From contig JAHFKX010000059.1 in the NCBI GenBank assembly GCA_023245115.1, positions 1 through 5,392 on the forward strand: a DNA stretch of 5,392 nt, read 5' to 3'. This document shows positions 1 to 4,853 of this stretch, in pieces (the stretch's first letter is position 1; every line of letters begins with the position of its first letter). The DNA comes from Candidatus Woesearchaeota archaeon (lineage in GTDB: Archaea; Nanobdellota; Nanobdellia; UBA10117). The position numbers and the translations under genes were made by a program. The notes beneath the pieces are model-generated. The model worked only from the letters and a program-made list of their open reading frames with translations, did not search any database and had not been told where the DNA came from.

Positions 1-833
1 CCACCCAAGCCGCCAATAAGTGCGCCCGGAGGTCCGCCAATCAATCCGCCTAGGCCAGCCCCTTCGACTGCTCTTATAGCAGGTTTATTTCCTGAAGCTC
101 GCGCAGCAACGCCAAGCGCGCCGCCCATTAATGCGCCAGGACTACCGTTTATTCTTCCATCATCCAGAGCATCTCCGGCTACGGCGCCAGCAACTCCGTC
201 AATTGCATATTCGAGTAAGCTTGGCTTCTCACGTACTGCAGACCTTGGCGTAATCTCAGCCGATGTTTGCGGCGGCGTTCTTGTTGGAACCACTTCAACG
301 CCAGAATCATAACTTCTTGTCTGTGGCCGTTGTAATCTGGCTCGATTGAAATCTAAATCAAAATTTCGCACTGCCGAGTTGCCTGCTGCGGTAAGTTTGA
401 CATAAACACTGCCCGTAGAAACATAGCCATTAAGCTCTTGCGCTATTTGTTTTAACTGGCCATATTTGCCCTTTGCCAGCTCATACTCTTGTTTTGTTTG
501 TTCATACGTAAATTTCAGGCTGGCAAGCTCTTCCCTTTCGCCCGAAATTTTGGCTGCGCTTGAGAAAACCCTATGCAATCTGGAATTTAGTTTTGTTTCA
601 AGAGTATCTATTTTTTCCGCCATTTTGCCTGCTTGGTCTGCGTGTGTGTTCACTTGTTCTTTAAGATGTAGCATCAGAACGAGCTGTCCATTTTTATTCT
701 GATATTCGTTTGGGTACATTACAGAAACCAAGCTCTGCTGGTGCAGTTCAGTTATTACAGAAGGATGCAAATTCAAGCCGGCTTCTTTGTGTTTTATTGA
801 TGTCAGCGCATTGTACATTCTTTCGTTGTCCAT
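1..833 (-). CDS. Coiled-coil protein with glycine-zipper C-terminal region, 3' end cut by window edge
   Basis: The frame is open from ATG 833 to the left edge: 277 full codons plus two bases, with no stop. Residues about 1-55 look globular. Residues about 60-135 are charged and helical, rich in Lys, Glu and Gln, and probably form a coiled coil. Residues about 168-205 are a Pro/Thr/Arg-rich linker. From about 210 to the edge the protein is Gly/Ala-rich with GxxxG-type spacing and two similar blocks, GSPGALMGGALG (about 230-241) and GPPGALIGGLGG (about 267-278). Glycine-zipper segments of this type usually pack as helical hairpins in or on membranes. The start is well supported: a TATA-like box is centred 25.5 nt upstream and no earlier in-frame ATG, GTG or TTG precedes the stop at 873-875. 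No signal peptide is visible. Function is not recognised; a membrane-associated structural or surface role is inference. Confidence 0.82.
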   Translation of the reverse strand, partial: MDNERMYNALTSIKHKEAGLNLHPSVITELHQQSLVSVMYPNEYQNKNGQLVLMLHLKEQVNTHADQAGKMAEKIDTLETKLNSRLHRVFSSAAKISGEREELASLKFTYEQTKQEYELAKGKYGQLKQIAQELNGYVSTGSVYVKLTAAGNSAVRNFDLDFNRARLQRPQTRSYDSGVEVVPTRTPPQTSAEITPRSAVREKPSLLEYAIDGVAGAVAGDALDDGRINGSPGALMGGALGVAARASGNKPAIRAVEGAGLGGLIGGPPGALIGGLG

Positions 834-854
834 ACAATATTGGGGCGATGTAAG

Positions 855-862
855 CTTAAAAA
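855..862 (-). promoter_or_regulatory. TATA box (TTTTTAAG) for the glycine-zipper gene
   Basis: On the minus strand TTTTTAAG is centred at 858.5, which is 25.5 nt upstream of the A of ATG 833. A purine-rich GGAAGA (868-863) sits directly upstream as a possible BRE. The spacing predicts a leaderless mRNA beginning at the start codon. The box lies in the 34-bp gap after the upstream gene's stop codon. Confidence 0.65.
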
Positions 863-867
863 TCTTC

Positions 868-1362
868 CTATTTCAGCTCAACTGTCCATGTTTTAATGTT
901 GTTGCTTCGTTTAATATCCGGCACTTTTCCGTCTGGATCAACCACGACTTGGAAATTATGTTTGCCTTTTGAAAGTAACGTATAGTCAATGCACGTTTTA
1001 ACAAAACCAGTTCTTAATCTGTCTAGCCCATCCATGGTAAAACTTTTTTCCCAGCCAGCGGTTTTTACTACGACATTAAAGTTTTGGCTCTTGCCCTTGT
1101 TGTCGTTGTGCACTGATAGTGTTGCCAGCCAGCAGCCATCTGAATTTTCAACTTTGAATGTGGCAGGCCGTAAGTCAACTGGCCGCGTTGTTCTGCAGTC
1201 GCCGTAGGTTTGGCTGCAGTAAAAACCAACCGGGCATTGTGCTGACTGCGAACATTTGATTGCAAAATCGCCGGTAATGCTGGCAGAGTCAGAAAAAATT
1301 GCCAGCAGGCCAATGAATAAAGCTAACGCAATGACTACGACGTAAAACTTAATTGTGGCCAT
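868..1362 (-). CDS. Membrane-anchored or secreted protein with Cys-rich segment and CARDB-like domain
   Basis: The product has 164 residues. Residues 5-23 are a hydrophobic helix after a short N-terminus with one Lys, so it is a signal peptide or signal anchor and the rest is probably extracellular. Residues 37-56 form a small Cys-rich segment (C37, C43, C49, C56) resembling short disulfide-knotted EB-like modules. Residues about 62-163 look like a CARDB-type Ig-like beta-sandwich. Its final strands contain the family's typical pattern, a VVDPDGKVPDI stretch followed by the paired-Asn SNNIKTWTVEL. C77 and C124 could form a further disulfide. CARDB domains are common in archaeal and bacterial surface proteins, often for adhesion or protein contacts. 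The start is ATG 1362 with its own TATA box 25.5 nt upstream; the stop is TAG. The envelope location is fairly secure. Its binding partner is unknown; the adjacent glycine-zipper protein is one candidate by proximity only. Confidence 0.87.
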   Translation of the reverse strand: MATIKFYVVVIALALFIGLLAIFSDSASITGDFAIKCSQSAQCPVGFYCSQTYGDCRTTRPVDLRPATFKVENSDGCWLATLSVHNDNKGKSQNFNVVVKTAGWEKSFTMDGLDRLRTGFVKTCIDYTLLSKGKHNFQVVVDPDGKVPDIKRSNNIKTWTVELK

Positions 1363-1383
1363 ACTAAATAAACCTATTCGTTG

Positions 1384-1391
1384 TTTATAAA
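1384..1391 (-). promoter_or_regulatory. TATA box (TTTATAAA) for the CARDB-like gene
   Basis: TTTATAAA on the minus strand is centred at 1387.5, 25.5 nt upstream of ATG 1362, predicting leaderless transcription. It begins only a few bases after the TAG stop (1400-1398) of the preceding gene, in a 35-bp gap. This is a near-ideal archaeal box A. Confidence 0.72.
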
Positions 1392-1397
1392 ACTATT

Positions 1398-1952
1398 CTA
1401 ATGTGAAGCGGGCCTTTGTAAAACTTTGTGCATGCAGTCGAGCAATAAATTTGTTGGTGCTGACCTTGTTCCAGGTACTCGACGCAGTTCTGCTTTACTG
1501 CCATCACCACGCATTTTGGCAAGCCAACTAGAAGTTCTAAAGTCTCGTTTTGCCTCTGGTAGCGCGTTAAGCGTTACAGACACACGATTATGATATGCTG
1601 GCGAAACAACATAGTAATTATAAAGTGCAAAGATTGAAGTTTCACTTTTTAGGTCAAAGCTTTCGGGATATTGTGCTATTCTTTCATCTAATCGCGTAAA
1701 AATATCGTATCCGACTTTTTCTCTAACGGACGGTGCCACGTTACCTATTAAAATTGTCAAATATTTTCGCGCCTCAGGACTGCCTCCGTCGCTCTTTACA
1801 AGCTCTAAGTCTCGGATAGCAGTTGATGTTAGATATGTGTAGCCGTAAACCTCTTCTTGAGTTCCACAAACTCGTGTTGGCACCGTAACTTTGATTATGT
1901 CTGCCGGCCTTTCGAATCCAAGCGCGTTCAGGAAATCTACTTCTGCTATCAT
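1398..1952 (-). CDS. Hypothetical protein, 184 residues, no recognised family
   Basis: From ATG 1952 the product has 184 residues and ends at TAG. The same frame could start at a TTG at 1964 (188 residues). ATG is chosen because a TTTTTAAA box is centred exactly 25.5 nt upstream of it, matching the other genes, whereas the TTG would be only 13.5 nt away. The protein looks soluble: no signal peptide and no membrane segment. The middle (about 60-100) alternates helical and beta-like stretches, and a Tyr-rich segment with YNYYVVSPAY lies near 109-118. The C-terminal third is basic with Arg/Lys clusters and ends in HKVLQRPASH, which could suit nucleic-acid or acidic-partner binding; that is speculation. 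Cysteines occur at 29 and 173. It is divergent from gene 4 and 35 bp upstream of the CARDB-like gene. I do not recognise the family. Confidence 0.8.
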   Translation of the reverse strand: MIAEVDFLNALGFERPADIIKVTVPTRVCGTQEEVYGYTYLTSTAIRDLELVKSDGGSPEARKYLTILIGNVAPSVREKVGYDIFTRLDERIAQYPESFDLKSETSIFALYNYYVVSPAYHNRVSVTLNALPEAKRDFRTSSWLAKMRGDGSKAELRRVPGTRSAPTNLLLDCMHKVLQRPASH

Positions 1953-1973
1953 ATAATATTTCAATATTGACGA

Positions 1974-1981
1974 TTTAAAAA
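1974..1981 (-). promoter_or_regulatory. TATA box (TTTTTAAA) for the 184-residue hypothetical gene
   Basis: TTTTTAAA on the minus strand is centred at 1977.5, 25.5 nt upstream of ATG 1952. It is preceded by A-rich ACAAAAAG, a plausible BRE. The spacing decides the start codon in favour of ATG 1952 over TTG 1964 and predicts a leaderless transcript. Confidence 0.68.
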
Positions 1982-2065
1982 CTTTTTGTTAGTATTCCGA
2001 TTTAATTTTGCTGAAATGCCTAGTTTGGGTATAGCCGGATTTTAAATCATTGGGTCGCAGAAAGT

Positions 2066-2073
2066 TATTTAAG
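2066..2073 (+). promoter_or_regulatory. Upstream TATA-like box (TATTTAAG) for the plus-strand gene
   Basis: TATTTAAG is centred at 2069.5 and preceded by purine-rich GCAGAAAGT, the better BRE candidate of the two boxes here. A start 25.5 nt downstream falls at 2095, the ATA in the upstream copy of the 18-bp duplication and not at an ATG. Used this way, the mRNA would carry an 18-nt leader before ATG 2113, containing AGGTG (2097-2101), a possible Shine-Dalgarno sequence. Confidence 0.5.
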
Positions 2074-2079
2074 TCTTTT

Positions 2080-2087
2080 TATTTAAC
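2080..2087 (+). promoter_or_regulatory. Second TATA-like box (TATTTAAC) for the plus-strand gene
   Basis: TATTTAAC repeats the upstream box 14 bp downstream and is centred at 2083.5. A start 25.5 nt on falls at 2109, an out-of-frame ATG four bases before the coding ATG 2113. It may give a 4-nt leader. The bases just upstream are T-rich and not purine-rich, so its BRE looks weaker than that of the first box. Confidence 0.42.
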
Positions 2088-2093
2088 TGGTTA

Positions 2094-2129
2094 GATAGGT
2101 GCTTCAAGATGGATGGGTGCTTCAAGACT
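2094..2129 (+). repeat. 18-bp imperfect tandem duplication spanning the start codon
   Basis: Two 18-bp units, 2094-2111 and 2112-2129, match at 15 of 18 positions, with 15 of the first 16 identical. The unit core is GGTGCTTCAAGA. The length is six codons, so the reading phase is kept: the first copy reads ATA GGT GCT TCA AGA TGG and the second ATG GGT GCT TCA AGA CTG. An in-frame TAG lies at 2092-2094, immediately before the first copy. The duplication therefore places an ATA where a start codon would once have been. Confidence 0.85.
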
Positions 2130-2535
2130 GCCGCTACCACTACAACTAGCTGCGGATATAGCGAACATACTGAATTATTATGAAGGTGCGACCGGCAGAA
2201 ATATACTGTTTGATCATTTGGCTGTGCGCCTGCACAAAAATCTAGAGACTATGGCCAAGCAAGCCGCAGCAGGTGACCTGCCAACGGGCAGCGGCGTAGG
2301 TAAATTAGACAGTGGCAATATGTTGGGCGTTGATTTTTTATTGTATGTTGAATCGAGCATTGGGCGCGGCGTAACAGAATCGGAACAGGCGGCGATAGTA
2401 GACTTCCGCCAAAAGTTTTTGAAACACATTTTTGCCGTTGCGCGAAAGGAAGGCAGAGATTATTCTAAAGGTGCAGCGCCAGTTGGCAAGCCAGGCATCC
2501 TCGACCAAAATACGTATGGCATAAGATATAAATAA
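2113..2535 (+). CDS. Hypothetical helical protein, 140 residues
   Basis: The product has 140 residues and ends at TAA. It appears mostly alpha-helical: amphipathic stretches at about 8-24, 31-53, 70-82 and 88-113. They are separated by a Gly-rich loop with PTGSGVGKLDSG near 57-68, which is not a good Walker A motif because it lacks GKT/GKS. The C-terminus (about 114-140) is basic and loop-like. No signal peptide or membrane helix is seen, so it is probably cytoplasmic. ATG 2113 is chosen because the protein-like sequence begins there; ATG 2109 is out of frame and gives only 24 codons. It is the only plus-strand gene, divergent from the 184-residue gene and convergent with the ligase, whose stop is 5 bp away. 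The reading frame opposite it is much shorter. No family is recognised. Confidence 0.72.
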   Translation: MGASRLPLPLQLAADIANILNYYEGATGRNILFDHLAVRLHKNLETMAKQAAAGDLPTGSGVGKLDSGNMLGVDFLLYVESSIGRGVTESEQAAIVDFRQKFLKHIFAVARKEGRDYSKGAAPVGKPGILDQNTYGIRYK

Positions 2536-2543
2536 AACAATTA
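2526..2543 (-). terminator. Possible T-rich terminator of the ligase gene
   Basis: On the minus strand the ligase TAA is followed directly by T-rich TTGTTTTATTTATAT, which overlaps the 3' end of the convergent plus-strand gene. Archaeal termination commonly uses such oligo-T tracts without a hairpin. The call rests on composition alone. Confidence 0.35.
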
Positions 2544-4244
2544 TTTCCCTCTCCCCTTCTGCTGCCCGTAAAGTGTTTTAACTCTTTCAATCGTATCCGC
2601 TTCATCCGCACTTTTGTCCGGCCTTAGCCGTATAAACCTTGGAAATCTCAGGGCAAAGCCAGAATCATACGTTGGGCTTTTTTGGATTTCTTCGTAGGCA
2701 ACTTCAATTACGACCTTTGGCTTAATTTTTATCGCGCTCGCGGATTCGTGTTCAATGTACGGCTTCAAAATTTTTGTCATTTCCTTTAACGTCATAGAAA
2801 ACTCTTTGTCAGATTCTTTTTCTTTTAATCCGGTGCCCATCATTCCGCACTCTAAAAATTTTCCAGATTCGGGTTCACGAATTGCCAGATGCAGCGAGCC
2901 AATCGTGCCTGCCCGCTTGCCAGTTCCCCAAGTCCCGCCGATAATTACAACGTCAAGGTTTTCCATGACAGGTTTTATTTTTAGCCAGCCACCAGCTACC
3001 CTCCTACCTGAGACGTACTGTGCATCCAAGTCTTTTACAATCACGCCTTCTTCGCCAGCCTTCAGAGATTCTTTGTAGAACTTTTCAGCTTCTTTCAAAT
3101 CACTTGTTGTTAACCCTTCAGCAACATGGAATTTTCCATGGACTTCCCTGATGGTCTTTGCCAGATATTTTTTTCTTTCACCCAAAGTTAAATCCATAAG
3201 ATTTTTTCCGTCAAGGTAAACAATGTCAAACAAATTTACGTCGATTGGTATTTCCACGGATGCTTTTTCGATATCATACTTTCTTTTTATTCTGGTAGAT
3301 AGCTGCTGGAATGGGATTGGCCTGCCGGTTTTTTTGTCCAAGCCGATTGTTTCCCCGTCCAAAACACAATCATCTGCTTTGATATTTTTTCTTGCCATCT
3401 GGACTAAATCCGGAAATGCCGCAGTAATGTTTTCCAGATTCCTTGTGAACACCCAGATTTTATCGCCTTTCTTGTGAATCAACGTACGCATACCATCGTA
3501 TTTGTACTCGAGCAAAACTTTTTTATAGGATTCAATTGCTTCCTTAAGGCTTGGCGATTTTTCTGCGAGCTGGACGATGAATGGCGTGCCTAATTTTAAT
3601 TTGAATTTTTTCAAACCAGACGCACCATTTTCTTTGGCTGCTTTTGCGACTTCGCCAAAGTCTGGCAATAAGTTCCACGCATATTCAACTGCGTCAACTG
3701 AAACATCATATGCAGAAGCAACTGCGTCCCTGACAATGCCCTCTGCAACGCCGATGCGTAACTGTTCCAAAACTGTTCTGACAATATATTTTGCTTCTTG
3801 CGGCGTGGCCTGTGCTAACAATTCTGCAATTAAATCTAATTTTCTATCCTGAGAACCAGAGCCGCCTTGTTCAGAAATTTCCTGAAGGTTTGCAAAAACT
3901 TTTTTGATTGTGAGAGATTCTTGCCCTAAAGTTCTCTGTTTCTTTTTGTTGACTAGATTTTCAACCGTTAATCCTAAATCTCCGGATTTTTTGTAATCTT
4001 TTATTACGTCTTCTGCTGGCTGGCCAGTCGCTTTTGCAATCGCCTTGAGCAGCAATTGCTCTGCAACGCCAATTTCTTTTTCTGACCAAGACGGAAAAAC
4101 ACGCCCCTGAATCAAAAGTGTGACTGCTTCAAGCAGGTTTGCAGGAGTTTCCTTGAAAAGTTTTGCAATTATTTCTGTCTTTTTTAATTTTGAAGAATAT
4201 GTTTCTAATTCTGCGTATGTTTCTGCAAGGAGTTTATATTCCAT
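2541..4244 (-). CDS. lig: ATP-dependent DNA ligase (archaeal type)
   Basis: The enzyme seals 3'-OH/5'-phosphate nicks in duplex DNA using ATP, through ligase-AMP and DNA-adenylate intermediates; it joins Okazaki fragments and completes repair. It has 567 residues, normal for the archaeal family. The order is an N-terminal DNA-binding domain (about 1-210), an adenylation domain (about 215-425) and an OB-fold (about 426-567). Key motifs are intact: motif I EYKYDG with catalytic Lys248, the TRN near 267-269, motif III DGE at 296-298, motif IIIa FDIVYLDG at 339-346, motif IV EEGVIVK at 398-404, motif V WLKIKP at 420-425, and C-terminal RFPR/RPDK at 533-544. The family-conserved GSQDRK and GVAEGIVRDA are also present. 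Where some archaeal ligases carry the PCNA-binding QKSFF, this one has QRTLG (103-107), lacking the aromatics. ATG 4244 has a TATA box 25.5 nt upstream. It appears complete and functional. Confidence 0.98.
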   Translation of the reverse strand: MEYKLLAETYAELETYSSKLKKTEIIAKLFKETPANLLEAVTLLIQGRVFPSWSEKEIGVAEQLLLKAIAKATGQPAEDVIKDYKKSGDLGLTVENLVNKKKQRTLGQESLTIKKVFANLQEISEQGGSGSQDRKLDLIAELLAQATPQEAKYIVRTVLEQLRIGVAEGIVRDAVASAYDVSVDAVEYAWNLLPDFGEVAKAAKENGASGLKKFKLKLGTPFIVQLAEKSPSLKEAIESYKKVLLEYKYDGMRTLIHKKGDKIWVFTRNLENITAAFPDLVQMARKNIKADDCVLDGETIGLDKKTGRPIPFQQLSTRIKRKYDIEKASVEIPIDVNLFDIVYLDGKNLMDLTLGERKKYLAKTIREVHGKFHVAEGLTTSDLKEAEKFYKESLKAGEEGVIVKDLDAQYVSGRRVAGGWLKIKPVMENLDVVIIGGTWGTGKRAGTIGSLHLAIREPESGKFLECGMMGTGLKEKESDKEFSMTLKEMTKILKPYIEHESASAIKIKPKVVIEVAYEEIQKSPTYDSGFALRFPRFIRLRPDKSADEADTIERVKTLYGQQKGRGK

Positions 4245-4265
4245 AGATATTTTATTTTATTAAGG

Positions 4266-4273
4266 AATATAAA
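4266..4273 (-). promoter_or_regulatory. TATA box (TTTATATT) for the DNA ligase gene
   Basis: TTTATATT on the minus strand is centred at 4269.5, 25.5 nt upstream of ATG 4244, predicting a leaderless ligase mRNA. It lies in the 36-bp gap between the TAG of the upstream gene (4283-4281) and the ligase start, so the ligase probably has its own promoter and is not simply read through from upstream. Confidence 0.68.
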
Positions 4274-4280
4274 GTTAATC

Positions 4281-4778
4281 CTAAGAGTATCCTTTGTCAA
4301 GCTCAGCATTCATTCTGTCCTCAAGCCTTTTCTGCGCGGAAGAAAGCGGGGCAAGCGGGCTTGCGTAGTGTGTGAAGCCAATGTGAAGGTGCGGGTCATC
4401 AGTGATATTTGCAACCGTATCAAGGTCTTTTTCGCTGAGTGGTTTTTTAGTGAGTATTTCTGCTTTTATCTTTTTTTCTTGAGCATCTTTTGTTGCCTGC
4501 CCGATTATCGCGCGGATAAGCATGCCCGGCACAATCCGCAGGCCAAATTCGGCAGGGTCTTTACGCAGCCTGTCCAGATCACCCGCACTAACTTGCCTCT
4601 GTTCTGCTAGCCCGTTCTGCCCATATTTTGATGCATACTTCAAAACCCAGACATATGTATCGTGGTAGAAATAGGCAGTGGGATGGTCCTTATTGTCGTT
4701 GCCAATAAATACGTGCCAGCCCTCGGGATTGTTGTTATATTCGCGGCCAATATCCACAAACGCTTCGTGAAGTTCCAT
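4281..4778 (-). CDS. Hypothetical protein, 165 residues, no recognised family
   Basis: The product has 165 residues from ATG 4778 to TAG. The N-terminal half is rich in aromatic and His residues: GWHVFIGND at about 20-28 and YFYHDTYVWVLKY at about 36-48 look like beta-strands of a small mixed fold. A charged helical stretch with a Lys-rich part follows at about 96-120. The segment DDPHLHIGFTHY (127-138) carries H130, H132 and H137, an HxHx4H arrangement that could bind metal; this is untested. The C-terminus (about 146-162) is a charged helix. No signal peptide or membrane helix is present, so it is probably cytoplasmic. A CTTTTAAA box lies 25.5 nt upstream of the ATG. It sits 36 bp upstream of the ligase on the same strand but with separate promoters, so a shared repair role cannot be assumed. 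No family is recognised. Confidence 0.8.
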   Translation of the reverse strand: MELHEAFVDIGREYNNNPEGWHVFIGNDNKDHPTAYFYHDTYVWVLKYASKYGQNGLAEQRQVSAGDLDRLRKDPAEFGLRIVPGMLIRAIIGQATKDAQEKKIKAEILTKKPLSEKDLDTVANITDDPHLHIGFTHYASPLAPLSSAQKRLEDRMNAELDKGYS

Positions 4779-4799
4779 CTCGCAGAGGCAAGTAAAATG

Positions 4800-4807
4800 T
4801 TTAAAAG
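4800..4807 (-). promoter_or_regulatory. TATA box (CTTTTAAA) for the 165-residue hypothetical gene
   Basis: CTTTTAAA on the minus strand is centred at 4803.5, 25.5 nt upstream of ATG 4778. It is preceded by CGAAAAGG, a good purine-rich BRE candidate. A leaderless transcript is predicted. Confidence 0.7.
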
Positions 4808-4820
4808 CCTTTTCGTAAGA

Positions 4821-4853
4821 GAATTTAATATATAATTATATATATGTATATTT
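4821..4853 (-). terminator. AT-rich tract with a 16-bp palindrome; possible terminator region
   Basis: About 33 bases are almost entirely A/T and lie directly after the stop of the right-hand gene, in a 73-bp gap. They contain a perfect 16-bp palindrome at 4828-4843, ATATATAATTATATAT. The position suits 3'-end formation for the gene that stops at 4852. An easily melted spacer or a protein-binding site is equally possible from sequence alone. Confidence 0.35.

Noticed and set aside
466..972. Plus-strand frames at 466-702 and 787-972
   Set aside because: Both are mostly antisense to well-supported minus-strand genes; the translations are low in charge and rich in Ser, Phe and Cys, typical of shadow frames.
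1953..1964. TTG at 1964 as the start of the 184-residue hypothetical gene, adding four residues
   Set aside because: The TATA box would be only 13.5 nt away, whereas ATG 1952 matches the 25.5-nt spacing of the other genes.
2109..2183. 24-codon frame from ATG 2109, at the exact leaderless distance from the second TATA box
   Set aside because: Its Thr-rich product is not protein-like and stops early, while the 2113 frame reads as a good 140-residue protein.
2169..2316. PTGSGVGKLDSG in the 140-residue protein as a nucleotide-binding P-loop
   Set aside because: It lacks the GK[TS] ending and a following hydrophobic helix in the right place, and no Walker B or other NTPase motif is visible.
2755..3852. 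Three plus-strand frames antisense to the DNA ligase
   Set aside because: The ligase frame on the other strand has every family motif; these are shadows.
4368..4610. 80-codon plus-strand frame
   Set aside because: It is antisense to the 165-residue gene, has Phe/Cys-rich shadow composition, and has no promoter at the expected spacing.
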